Source: Eucalyptus grandis (taxonomy: Eukaryota > Streptophyta > Magnoliopsida > Myrtales > Myrtaceae). From it: 64,000 bases of DNA. The notes beneath the pieces are model-generated. The model did not search any database, had not been told where the DNA came from, and saw only the letters and a list, made by a program, of their open reading frames with translations. Of the stretch, positions 1 to 10,707 are shown in pieces. A program made the translations under genes and the position numbers. The stretch is from assembly GCF_016545825.1 (NCBI RefSeq), contig NC_052619.1, positions 10,059,501 to 10,123,500 of the forward strand. The letters are read 5' to 3'. The number at the start of each line of letters is the position of its first letter. Positions within the stretch are counted from its first letter, which is position 1.

Positions 1-9
1 GTCTTTGAC

Positions 10-490
10 GAAGTCGGACACCCCCAAAATCGATGCCCCGAGAAGGTCGGGCGCATCCTCCCGAGAAAGGTCGGGTTCCAGGCGGGTGTCTTCGAAGTCG
101 GACACCCCACAAATCGATGCCCCGAGAAAAGTCGGCGCATCCTCCCGAAAGGTCGGGTTCCAACGGGTGTCTTCGACGGAAGTCGGACGCCCCACAAATC
201 GATGCCCGAGAAAGGTCGGGCGCATCCTCCCGAGAAAGGTCGGGTTCCAACGGGTGTCTTCGACGAAGTCGACGCCCCACAAATCGATGCCCCGAGAAAG
301 GTCGGTGCATCCTCCCGAGAAAGGTCGGGTTCCAACCGGTGTCTTTTGACGGAAGTCGACACCCCAACAAAACAGATGCTCTAAGAAAGGTCGGCGCATC
401 TCCCGAGAAAGGTCGGGTACCAGGCGGGTGTCTTCGATACAAATCGGGCACCCACAAATGAGATGCCTCGAGAAAGGTCGGTGCATCTCC
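10..490 (+). repeat. Tandem repeat block 1, about 82-92 bp unit, ~6 copies
   Basis: A unit containing GTCGGACACCCCACAAATCG, then GAGAAAGGTCGG twice, then GGTTCCAACGGGTGTCTTCG recurs with starts near 15, 97, 183, 268, 352 and 444. Copies differ by small indels, which shift the reading frame between units. Such satellites inside the 3' untranslated internal region are common in large plant Ty3/gypsy-like elements. Confidence 0.85.
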
Positions 491-830
491 CGTCAAGGCG
501 ACCGAAGAAAGGTTCGGGTCTTAGACAAATCATGGATCGTTTTAACGAGCGACCGAAGAATGGTTCGGGTCGGGAAGAGCGATCTCCGTCACGGCGACCG
601 AAGAATGGTTCGGGTCGAGACAAACCAGCGATTACTCCAACGGGCGACCGAAGAATGGTTCGGGTCGAGACAAACCACGATTACTCCAACGGGCGACCAG
701 AAGAATGGTTCGGGTCTGGAAGAGCGATCTCCGTCAAGGCGACCGAAGAAAGGTTCGGATCCTAGACAAATCATTGATTGTTTTAACAGGCGACCGAAGA
801 ATGGTTCGAGCCCTGGAAAAGCAACCTCCT
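490..830 (+). repeat. Tandem repeat block 2, about 45-55 bp unit, ~7 copies
   Basis: The core GCGACCGAAGAATGGTTCGG recurs near 497, 550, 595, 644, 695, 740 and 791, with two alternating spacer types between cores. It adjoins block 1 but has a different unit, so it arose as a separate amplification in the same element. Confidence 0.85.
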
Positions 831-1086
831 CATATCACCAGGTAAGATGACGCCTTGATACTTGCCAAAACTCGGGGTTCACACCCTATCTCACTCACTC
901 CCCGGTAAGTAACTACGGGTATCTTCTTATCCTGTCTTAGTATGTGAAAAGTTATATTGCTCTTTTCCTACATAGAATAATAGATCCCAAGTAAAATATA
1001 ATCTGCTACGCATGTATGGATAAAATTGAGGCATCGATCTGTCTTTGAATGCAACCTCTGCGAGCTCACCTTCAAAGAGGGGCGTT

Positions 1087-3311
1087 TGTTGACACCTCAT
1101 TTTTAATTAGGTTAATTTTGTTAAGTTTTTATTTTATTTCGGATAAATAAGATAATTAATAAACACACCAAAAAAACAAAAACAAAAGCCCAGCCCTTTT
1201 TCTTTCCCTTTCTCTTCCCCCTCCGCGTGGCCCATGTGGCCCATTTTCCTTCACCCTTGGCCCGGCCCCTTTTCTCTCTTCTTCTTCCTCCCGTCTTCTT
1301 CTTCCTCGTCGCTTGCATCTCACGCGCGGTGGCCGGCGCGCGCGAAGGACGGCCTACGGCCGAGGAGTGTAGGGCGACGTCGGCCGGAGGGGATAAGATC
1401 GCAGGCGCCTTTAATGCTGAGCGAGCCATTTGGAAAGCTCGATGAGACACCGGTTCAGCCGAGCGGAACCGGTGGGCAAGCCGGAGGCGGCGACCGAGCC
1501 CCTCCGTCGACCGGAGTTCCTTCGCCTATAAATAGGTGGCCGCAAGCATCGTCGGAGGGCGTGGCGAGCTCGGAGATCCTTCGAGACATCGGGAAGGGTT
1601 GAAGGCGAGCGCGGGAGAGAGCTCGAGTTGCAAGCTCGGCCCCGCCTTCCACCGAGAGACTTCGGGGAAGGCCGGCGAGTGACTTCGAGAAGGTCAGATC
1701 CGGCCGGTGGAGGCTCGGATCGCTTTGAGTGAGGAGAAATCAAGGCCGAGGAGGGTTCGGCCGGGTAGATCTGGTTTTTTCTTGCCGTTGTTGCCCGCGG
1801 ACGCCGTGCCGCGGCCGTTCGCCTCGCCCCGACGCCGTTGCTTTGACGGCTTGTTGCCGTGCCCCACCTGCGAAGCCGTTGCCGTGATCGGTCCGGCGAC
1901 GCTGCGCCAGATCGCGAAACCGAGTTGCCCAGCCACCACTATCCGGACGCCATCGCCACGAACAGGTAGTGTTACTGCCACCGCCGCCGTTGTCGTCGCC
2001 ATAGTTTCCCCCCTCCGAAGTCCAACCCTCGTTGCTACCGTCGCTGTCGCCGCCGTCGCCCTCGCCGTTGCCGCCGCCGTCGCCATCGCCGTTGCCGCCG
2101 CCGTCGCCGTCGCCGTCGTCCCCGCTGTCGTGCCTCGGCGCCGCGATTCGGGAACCCTAGGGTTCCCGATTTTTGGGTCGCGACCCGGGTTGTCGGGTCG
2201 GACCCGGATCGGGAACCGGGTAGGGATTCCACGGTGCGGGCGCGGCGAAAGACCGGGTTGCGATTCGGATCCGGGTTGGGTAGGGTTCGCAGGGAGCCGG
2301 GTCGCGGAACGGGTCGTGGACCCGGGTCGTCGGGCCGGGCCGGGCGTCCCCAAACGCCCGGCCACGGCGTCGTTTTAGTAAGTAAAAAATAATAAATAAT
2401 AAAAAATAAATAATAAAAAAAATAAAAAAATAAAAAAAAGATGAAAAATCCAGTCGGGCCCACGTTGCGGGCCCGTCCGCGTTTGGGTCGCCGACCCGGG
2501 TCGGACCCAACCCGCGGATCCGACCCGGTCGGTTTTATTATTTTAATATAAAATAATAAATATTTTATTTCAAAAAAAAATCAAAAAGTGTTTTATTTTC
2601 AAAAAATAAAAAAATGTTTTAATTTCAAAAAATCGAAAAATATTAAAAAATGCCGAAAAATGTTTTATTTTCTAAAAAAATCGAGAAAAATCAAAAAATA
2701 ATTTATTTTCCAAAATATTTAAAAAATATTAAAAAATATTTTATTTTCCGAAAAATCAAAAAAATCAAAAATATTTCATATTTTCCAAAAAAATGCCAAA
2801 AATCCAAAAAAAGCCAAAAATTCATGAAAAAAGCTAAAAATTAAAAAAAAAAAAAGCCAAAAAAGACTTGTATTTTCCAAAAATACCAAAAATACCAAAA
2901 AAAAAAATCCCTTTTATGTCCAAAAAATGAGAAAAATACTAAAAATGTTTTTCCTCCCAAAAATGCATGAAAAATCCTCGAACATCCAAAAGCCTTAGGG
3001 TTTAAACAAGATTAGGTACCGAAAGGGCATTAGTGATTAACTAGTGTAATCAAGTCCCCGATCCTAATTTCTCTGGTTGCGCGGGAGCGAGTATTTCTCC
3101 GATACTTCGCTTGGGTTTCTAATCGACCCACTCCAAATCGATTAGTGGCGACTCCATTTTAAAATTAATTTATAGGTTAAAAACTTAAACTATTAAAGTC
3201 GTGAATTGGCGGACTTGGGAGAGTCCGGGCATAATTAAATTCAGCCGAGCCATTAGCCTCCTTAGGCGCTCGTACCCGATTGCGGGCGCCAGAAAAAAAG
3301 AGGTCGCGACA
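1087..3311 (+). mobile_element. 3' LTR of a Ty3/gypsy-like retrotransposon
   Basis: It begins TGTTGACACC and ends GGTCGCGACA, a TG...CA boundary with imperfect short inverted ends, and follows a polypurine tract. It is homologous along its length to the solo LTR at 13004-15066: shared CTATAAATAG box (1526-1535), shared GC-rich leader, shared A-rich stretch (about 2540-2990) and shared 3' end. The bases just outside (1082-1086 and 3312-3316) differ. That is expected if this is the right-hand LTR of a longer element whose left LTR lies outside the window. Length 2225 bp. The open frames inside are low-complexity and not genes. Confidence 0.85.
1526..1535 (+). promoter_or_regulatory. TATA box of the LTR promoter
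   Basis: CTATAAATAG sits about 440 bp into the LTR, and an identical box occurs at the matching place in the solo LTR at 13004-15066. This suggests the U3/R junction lies some 30 bp downstream. Confidence 0.6.
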
Positions 3312-3474
3312 CCAAATAAAAAGAGGTCGTCCAAAGAAAGAGTAGTCCGATCACAATCCCTCTTCGTGCATGAAAGGGCCCAAAAAATCTTTAGTGATGA
3401 TATAATTCCATTTTATATGTACGTTCGTATTAGTATATGAATAGTGTCTTAAATTCTATTAGTATCACGGCTAA

Positions 3475-4470
3475 TAGAAGCTGCACTGCGATGGATATAT
3501 ATGAGCAAGGGGCAAGCATCATTGTGGACAGCTTCAACAAGGACAGAACGAGAGAGAAGGTGCAAATCTTGACGAGAAAGAGGATTTTGCAGGAGGGATT
3601 TTCATTGAAATATTACCAACAAAGTCCTCAACATATTACACTTATGCCAATTCAATTTTAAACATTTTTAATTTGGTAAATTTAGTCTTAAATCTTTTGA
3701 CGAGCTGCAAATCTCATTGATGTAAGTGCTAGTCATCCAACATAGCACAGCCAACACTAACATGGATAAATGTTATAATTTTTCTTTTTTTCTTTTTTTT
3801 TTCTTTTTTCCTTTGCTTTTTTTTTCCCTTGTGCCAACGACCTTGACTAGTCATGAAGGCCTTGGGCAATGCCATGGCGGCCTTGACAGCCATAGCGAGA
3901 GCCTTCGCATCCTTGATGGCCATGAGTAAGGAGGCTCTCACCGAGATCTAGCAAGGGCTTTCTCACCCTCACCCACAATTAGTAAGGCTGTGATGCCCTT
4001 GTAAGGTCACGAAGGTGCACACTAGATCTAGGCGAGGGCCAACGAAGCTACGAAGCCCTCCCCTAGTCTAGACACAGCCTTCACAGTTGGCAAGGGTCAC
4101 TGGTGACCCTTGCTAGCAAAAGGAAATAAAAAGCAAAGAAAAATAATAAATAATTAAAAAATTGAACTTTTTAAAAAATTACAAAATTTATCTACATTGG
4201 CATCTGCGGTGCCACATAGCACAATTAACATCTACGTCAGCAATTTCCTCCAAAATTCATTGAAATGACTAAATTGGTAAATTGTTAAAGTTTATGATTA
4301 AATTGGCCAAATTGAAATATTTAAAACTAAATTGATAAAAATACAATAGATTTGGAATTTTTTTGGTAGTTTTCCCGATATTCATTTCTAAAGATGCACC
4401 TTACAAGTCACTACGGAGAGCCTCAAAGATCTTGCACCATAATTCCATTTTAGATTCCACGTGCGTTGCA
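3475..4470 (+). pseudogene. AKR exon-4 remnant split by a MULE-like element (copy 1)
   Basis: Bases 3475-3606 match the start of exon 4 of the intact AKR genes (the Trp-Ile-Tyr-Glu-Gln-Gly-Ala-Ser stretch and the Ser-Phe-Asn-Lys cofactor-loop motif). Bases from 4377 match its end (the Pro-Tyr-Lys-Ser-Leu stretch), followed by about 80 bp of 3' homology. The 770 bp between are an inverted-repeat transposon. No exon 1-3 sequence was recognised upstream, where the LTR retrotransposon ends. The reading frame is also degraded outside the insertion, so this is a dead copy. Confidence 0.8.
3607..4376. mobile_element. MULE-like inverted-repeat element inside AKR exon 4
   Basis: The ends form imperfect terminal inverted repeats of about 70 bp; each reads inward as a poorly conserved form of ACCAAAAAAGTCCTAAACCTA. 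The flanks are 10-bp direct repeats with one mismatch, GATTTTCATT (3597-3606) and GATATTCATT (4377-4386). Long inverted ends with a roughly 9-10 bp duplication fit a non-autonomous Mutator-like element. The interior has no transposase. Confidence 0.8.
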
Positions 4471-4745
4471 ATTATATATGTACTGAACCTGATGTTTACA
4501 AGCCCCCGTTTTCGCAAGTGTCGCAAGAGACTTCATATCAAAGTCCTTATATCAAGGCTTTTGGTAACGAATATTCTGGAGGCATTTCGACATACTTTCT
4601 CGGGGAGATTCAAACTACAAAACATTAATCATACGCGTAGTGAGAATAGCTAGAGCATTACAACAAGTACAATATATATCTTCAATTTTAGTTAACAGGT
4701 GACCTAGAGCTCTTATTGACAAATTTTTATATCCCAAAAAAAAGG

Positions 4746-5388
4746 GGATAAGTGTTACAAAAGTCCTAAAACTTTTCACAAAAATGCAATTGAGTCATAA
4801 AACTTGCAAATAGTGCAATTGAGTCCTAAAACTTATCAAATTGTTTCAATTGAATCCTAAAGTTAACGCCGTCGATTTTTTTACAGAAAATGCTGATGTG
4901 GCATTTAAAATTAATTTTTATTTTTCATGTGGCTTTTTTAAAAAAAAATTATTGAAATTAGATTTAAAAATTAAAAAAAATGAAATTTCATTTAAAAAGA
5001 AAACAGTTCAGAAAAAAAAAAAATGGCAACCCATTTGGAGGGACCGACAACCATCGCCCGGCCCCTCCCGGGGATTGGCGACGACGGACAACGGCATCGG
5101 TAGCAAGGGAGGAGTTGCTTTATCTTTCTTTTTTTAACAATTTTAAAAATAAATTTTCTTTTATTTTTAGTTTTTAAATCTATTTTTTCAAAAATTGAAT
5201 AAAAAATAATTAAAAAAGCCATCTCAAAAAAGAAAAATTATTTAAAAGGCCACGTTAGCACCACATCAGCATTTTCCATTAAAAGGGCTAACAGTGTTAA
5301 CTTTAGGATTCGATTGAAACAATTTGACAAGTTTTAAAACTCAATTGCATTTTCGTGACAAGTTTTAGAACTTCTGCAGTACTTATCC
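4746..5388. mobile_element. MULE-like inverted-repeat element
   Basis: The left end GGATAAGTGTTACAAAAGTC and the complement of the right end (about 5325-5388) match over roughly 100 bp with scattered differences. They share the AATGCAATTGAGT and ATCCTAAAGTTAAC blocks. The flanks are A-runs that could hide a 9-bp duplication but cannot prove it. The GC-rich centre near 5040-5110 is of unknown origin. Confidence 0.7.
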
Positions 5389-5559
5389 GAAAAAAAGAAA
5401 GTATTTTGATCAAATATTGAGGACGCTAATTAGATGTACTCAACAAAAATGTTACAATTATGGAAGTCTTAAGTGTACATAACACAAAAATAATTGTACA
5501 ATTGAGTCTTCTGCAAATAAATATTCCCTTGACGTTGAAAGACACTTGAAGCTGACATT

Positions 5560-6290
5560 CTCTCCTATTTCCTTAAAGTGTCACAACTTTTGTATAGTGC
5601 TCATTTAAGGATCATGACTTTTTCTCCGTTCACTTTAGTGCCACATCAAAGTAAAACCAATTATTTAAGTGTCATTTCCAGCAAATCATCCTACGTAGTT
5701 TTTAATTAATTTCCTATCGATGTGAATTTTTTAACATTTTTAGTTTTTTTGAATTTTTGAATTTTTTGAAGTATTTATTTATTTCTTTGAATTTTTGTTT
5801 TTGTTTTTCTATTCTTTTTTTAGGGCCGACAAGGGTGACCCTTGACAACTGCGAAGGCCTCGCCAACTCTAGGCAAGGCAGTGTTGCCTGCAGCCACCCA
5901 AATTTGGCTCACCTAGAGCTAACACCCAAATTTGGCTCACCTAGAGCTAACGAGGGCCTTTGTGGCCGAGGCCACAAAGGCCTCGCCCAATTTAGATGAG
6001 GGTTTTGCAGCCAGCAAGGGTCGTCAATGACTCTTGCTGGCTCCCGAAGAAAAAAAAAGAAATATAAAATTCAAAAAATAAAAAAATATTTTAAAAATAT
6101 TTTAAATTGTCTGCGTCAATGTCGGCAAAGCCAATAGCAAATTTTCCAGCAAAGTAAATTGACGATAGCACTCAAATGATCGATATTTCAAATTTGTGGC
6201 ACTCAAATAAGCGAAAAATAAAAATTATGATATTCAAGTAAACGCTATACAAAAATTATGGTAATTGTGCTATTCTTATCCCTCGTATAC
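5560..6290. mobile_element. Inverted-repeat DNA element, ends approximate
   Basis: The sequence near 5575-5660 (ACTTTTGTATAGTGCTCATT and the AGTGCCACA block) recurs inverted near 6170-6275. The centre has a short direct repeat, CACCCAAATTTGGCTCACCT, at about 5906 and 5931. No target duplication could be fixed and there is no transposase. The type is probably the same MULE-like class as its neighbours. Confidence 0.5.
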
Positions 6291-6676
6291 GTATTCAAAG
6301 AACTTCCGGTATTAGACAATTTCATTTAATGGATATTTTGAAAATGTTCTCGGCTCTACAACTTTACTCCTCTCTTTCTTTCCTTGTTAAAAGTTATCTT
6401 GACTATTTATTTTCGTCGGCATGACTAAACCTTATCTAAATATATAAGACCGATATGCATCATTACAAAGCATCTTTTAGTCTCTCTCCCTATCTTATTG
6501 GATTAGAGGAACAAAAACTCGAGTGGTCATTTATTTTGACGAAAAGGGCCACATAAATATAGAAATCCAAATTCATGAGAAATACTTGGCTAAACTCATG
6601 AGCCACATGATTCGATTTTCTGCATCTTTAATAGATAGGTATATATGAGTGCCTATCTACATATAAACATTATAAG

Positions 6677-7614
6677 TTGCACCGAGATGGATAATGAGCA
6701 AAGGGCAAGTGTGATGGTGAACAGCTTCAACAAAGAGAAAATGAAAAAGAGAACCAGCAAATCTTAGGTTGGAGGCTTAGCCAAAAGGACTTAGGTCCCG
6801 TTTGGTTCGGCATTTGCAATGGGCTTTGGGACTCTAAAATCCCTTGGCCAAATGCAAATGCGTTTGGTTCATGTTTTTGCTCAACTTTGGGAAAATAAAA
6901 TTATATCTCCAAAGGGCTCTGAGAGCCTTTAGTCTAAACCAGGTCCCGAGATACTTTGGGAAGTTACATTTTCAGAACACAAGTCTTGGCCTCAATTATT
7001 GCTCATCTTCTCCAAAGACCACCACACAAAAAAGCCAATCAGAGGCCAATGACAACCGGCCAAGGGGTCGTAAGCACCAGCAATCGTTGCCTAAGAGTCA
7101 CTTGACCCTAGCGACCATCGCCAAACCTCAAGCGATGCTTGGGTCACCCGACCCCAAGCGATGGTTGCCTGAAGTCACGTGACCCAAGGCGGTCGCATGA
7201 ACCCAGGCGGCCAATGCCTAGGGTCACACAACCTCAAGCAAGGCCATCCAAGAGTAGATCTGGCCGTCTGGCGACCAAATCTGGCTAGTCAGTGACTAGA
7301 CTTCAAAAAGAAATTACAAATTTATTTTTTTTAATTTAGTAAAAGTCCTTTACTAATGCAATTTTTACCAAAAGATATTTTAGCCAAAATTGTTCCTAAT
7401 ACACTTTATAATTACAATTCACTAAACGCTATTTACATTTCGAAAAACTCCTTTAACCCAAAGGTATTTGCATTTTCCCACAAACATTCCCCCATAGCTG
7501 AACCAAACGGGATATCAAGCTTCAGATCCTACAAAAAAGACAATTTCCTAGTAGTGAATTGTTCAAGATGGACCTTATAATTTGTTGGATGAGCTCCGAG
7601 ATGGTGATCCTTGA
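6677..7614 (+). pseudogene. AKR exon-4 remnant split by a DNA transposon (copy 2)
   Basis: Bases 6677-6795 match exon 4 of the intact AKR genes up to the Leu-Ser-Gln-Lys-Asp segment, and 7513-7614 match the remainder down to the stop codon region (GATCCTTGA). Between them is a 717-bp element. The exon parts contain frame-breaking indels, for example an extra base pattern around AAAATGAAAAAG. No exons 1-3 were seen upstream. Confidence 0.8.
6796..7512. mobile_element. Small DNA transposon with TCCCGTTTGGTTC ends
   Basis: The left end TCCCGTTTGGTTCGGC and the right end GCTGAACCAAACGGGA are inverted copies with one mismatch over 16 bp. It sits inside an AKR exon-4 remnant, so both edges can be placed by comparison with intact exon 4. 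A few bases of the target seem lost and no clean target duplication is visible. This end type is common among hAT and PIF/Harbinger MITEs; I cannot decide between them. Confidence 0.7.
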
Positions 7615-10540
7615 ATTAAGATCATATATTTATGATTTCCATATGACAGTCAAGTGTAACTCTATTGTGATCTCTCTTGCTGTTGCGAATTTCCGATTCC
7701 CTAAAATGGATTCGACACTAAATCGAATCCCTAAAATGAATGCGGAAGACGAGCCCAAAAAACAAACATGTATCACCGCTCAAAGACACACCACAGAATC
7801 GAGCGTACCTTATTGTTCACAAATTAAACACTAACGTTGAAGTTTAAGGAAGAATCCGATCCCGGTCTACCAAGGAGCGTACTGTTGGTTCAAGGGGGAG
7901 AAAAAGTTACGTTGGTTTTGGGAGAGAAAGAAAAGAGAAACATACGTTCATCCAAAAGGTGTGTTCTCTTTTTTTTTTCTCCCCTTAAATACGTCTTCTC
8001 CAAAAGACACATCCCCTCAACGTAACACCTCTTCATATCTCAACCCTTCATCCATGGGTCCTTATTTTATTGCCTTAATGAAACCCGACATATCCAATTT
8101 TATTGCCTTATAAACTAAGCTCGGTGATATTTGTTGAACAGGAGTAATTCTTACTCTTCTCCCCCCTTGATGAGTCCTTTTTAAAATATCGAAGAGAAAT
8201 TGGAGGATTTTGTTGGGTTTCCCAAGTAGAAATCTGTTGACCACTTAATCGGTATTCGCACCGGTCAAATGTGCAAAAAGCTTAGTTTATTGAATTTAAT
8301 ATGTTCGGTCCAGTGCATGCCTTCATAACACGCTAGAAGCTTGTGTGGTGCTAGCTAGCACAGCTAATGGTGTCTTTTTTTTGTACCTTTGAGTAATCAA
8401 GTTTAGACCATTTGTTTAGTAATTAAACCATGAACCCCATTGAAAATGGACCAAACTAACCATGCAGGACCAACAAAACTAGCCCTAGCCATGTCAAACG
8501 CTATACATAAAAGTCTCATCTAACTGGGTATTTTAGTTCAGAATAGTTCAAAACGCTTCACAAGTCCATGGCATAAATCTACTACTTCCTAAGGAAATGA
8601 TGCACCCACATGGGGGATGGGGAGGATGAGATAGCTGAATGTACGTTGGAAACATGCCGTTTCATTAATGTGGGTGCAGCAGCGACTCGGCTTAGGACCT
8701 GCTGGCGCGGAGGGGAGCTCAGGCGGAGCAGGGATGGAGGCGGCGTCGACGCTCAAGTGTGAGCGCAGTGGGGGTCAGCACGGGTGTGGCGACGACACGA
8801 GGGCTCTGCAGGCGGCAGTAGGCACGACGAGATCTCAGAGCAGTGTAGTTCGGTGACGTCGGCGCAACACGGGTCGTCAGAGCAGAGGGCTATCCATCAG
8901 GGCTCCGATGTTGAACTCGGCTGTCGCGTGCAGGTCTGCAGCGTGGCGGCGCGGGCACGACGATCGACACCGGCGTTCGCAGTTGGAGACCGGCGACTAT
9001 GGCTGGCGAAGCGCTTCGGTTCACCGAGGAAGATGAACAGGAGCAATTTCTCTACTTCTTTTCTTTTCTCTCTCTTCCGGTCACTCTCACGTCTTCTCCC
9101 TCTGCTCTCTTCCTTTTCACTTTTCACTTCACCTTTTGACTTTTCTCCCCTTCTCTTCTCTCTCTACATTCCCTGCACTCTCTCTCTCTCTCTCTCTCTC
9201 TCTGCAGAAGCAAAGGGATTCGCCCCAATGGCCACCCTTCCAACATGGAGGGGATGGGGTGGGGACGCGTAAGTTTCAGGAGTGGGTTTCGACTCCCACG
9301 CCCTGCAAGAGGTAGGACAAAAGTCTGAGAGTGAGTGTAGAGTAGGAATAGAAAGTAGAAAAAAAAAAAAAAGCAAAAGCTTCTCTTGACTTTTCCTTTT
9401 TTTTTTGTTTTCTTTTTCCCTCGACGAAGAAGAGAAGTCGCCGCCCTCGGTTTCGAAACCTCGCCTTCCTTTTATAGAGGAAAGACTCGAAGTTGTTAAA
9501 GATCTGGTGATATTCACTCAACTTCTTCAACAAAAAAGTGGCTCCAAAATCATTGTTGAGTTTTTGAATTCAAAATTTTTTGATTTCCCTCTAATCAAAG
9601 ATTATCTTCTATTTCTATTTTCTAAATTTAAATTAGATGTCAACGATTATGAATGGACCAATATTTTGTTAAGTTGGCGCCATTTAGGTATCCAATATTT
9701 TCTCTGAATTCTTGCTCCCAAACGAAGGTGGAGGTTCGTGCTCAACGTGACTAGACAAGAACGAGCAGAAGAAGGCATTCGTTCTGGTCTCGAGCCGGGT
9801 TTCCAAGAGCGAAGTCATCGGCGGGCGAGTCGGGTGTATATGGATGCATGCACATACGTCAAATGAATAGAAAAAACCAACAAAAGTTGATCGAACGCTT
9901 TGACTTTCATTAGAAAAGTATAAAGAGAAATCACTTCAGCTAACGACTTGAAGATACCAAGACCCCATCTCGTAGAACAAGAAAAGGTCATGCATGAATA
10001 TTATAATATTCATTAGAGACTGTTGGACAATTATTTCTTTATTTTTAGATGTTACTATCTTTTTAAATGGGAATGTTTATATAAGAATTAGTAAATTCGA
10101 AATTATGTTAAGTTATTAAGAAACTCACATATTCTGGTAAGTATATAAAAATTAGCAATTGCATAAGTTTTTGAAAAGTTGCGAACACACGAAACGACGA
10201 AATGTGCCCGAGGGAACGTAGTTTTCGCGAAAGTTTGTTCCATTGCAGATAATGATGCATGCACATACGTCAGATTACCTCCCGGAGAAGCCGACATTTC
10301 CACAGTCAAAGTTCAAAGTACGCAGTCGATGGGATGGCTAGGAATGTCACGTTACAAGAGGACTTACCAATTACGTGTCGAAGACGGGACTTCCTAAACC
10401 CTAATATTTTTCTATTACCTTATTGGATCTCTGTTTCTTTCTCGTTTACTTGTATTCTCACAAACATCACACGCTCACGCAACACAAACAGAGACCCAAA
10501 TGTTACAGAGACTTTCCATATTTTTATGCTTGAATCGTTT
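7615..10540. other. Intergenic, no gene recognised
   Basis: No recognisable protein family or RNA gene. It contains a CT microsatellite (about 9177-9205) and a 100-codon frame at 9405-9707 with no motif I know, preceded by poly-A and poly-T tracts. Several short AT-rich stretches resemble degraded transposon sequence, but no paired ends could be found. The final part leads into the promoter of the first intact AKR gene. Confidence 0.5.
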
Positions 10541-10552
10541 TCTTCCGCTCGT

Positions 10553-10560
10553 TATAAATA
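10553..10560 (+). promoter_or_regulatory. TATA box of AKR gene 1
   Basis: TATAAATA lies 148 bp before the start codon, and its surroundings (CCGCTCGTTATAAATACAAG) are shared with AKR gene 2, where TATAAAAATA occupies the same place. A CT-rich leader (about 10601-10680) follows, so most of the distance is 5' UTR. Confidence 0.65.
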
Positions 10561-10707
10561 CAAGCATTCCTTCTCATAAAACCGCAAAAGAAACCTTCCA
10601 ACATCTCTCTCTCTCTCTCCCTCTCCCTCTCTCCCTCTCTCCCTCTCTCCCTCTCTCGCTCTCTCTCTTTCTCTCTCGCTCGCTCGCACGCGGAACACAG
10701 AGCACCG

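Larger units (their letters stand above)
1..1086 (+). mobile_element. LTR retrotransposon, 3' part of the internal region
   Basis: This stretch lies directly upstream of a 3' LTR and ends in a purine-rich tract (about 1074-1084, AAAGAGGGGCG), as expected for the polypurine tract that primes plus-strand synthesis in LTR retrotransposons. It holds two tandem-repeat blocks and no recognisable gag or pol domain. Reading frames run through the repeats only because they are rich in charged and proline codons; I do not regard them as genes. About 200 bases from 850 on show no repeat and no coding signal. The 5' LTR and the coding part, if any, lie left of the window. Confidence 0.75.

Noticed and set aside
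5..850. Frames of up to 142 codons across the first 850 bases
   Set aside because: They are produced by the tandem repeats; units are offset by indels, so no protein repeat is conserved.
1694..2378. 223-codon frames on both strands
   Set aside because: Simple (GCC)n-type coding inside the first LTR. The same region reads open on both strands, as expected of GC-rich repeats.
9405..9707. 100-codon plus-strand frame with fairly normal composition
   Set aside because: No family recognised, no supporting splice or promoter context, and it follows poly-A and poly-T tracts. It is probably degraded repeat or gene debris, so no CDS was called.
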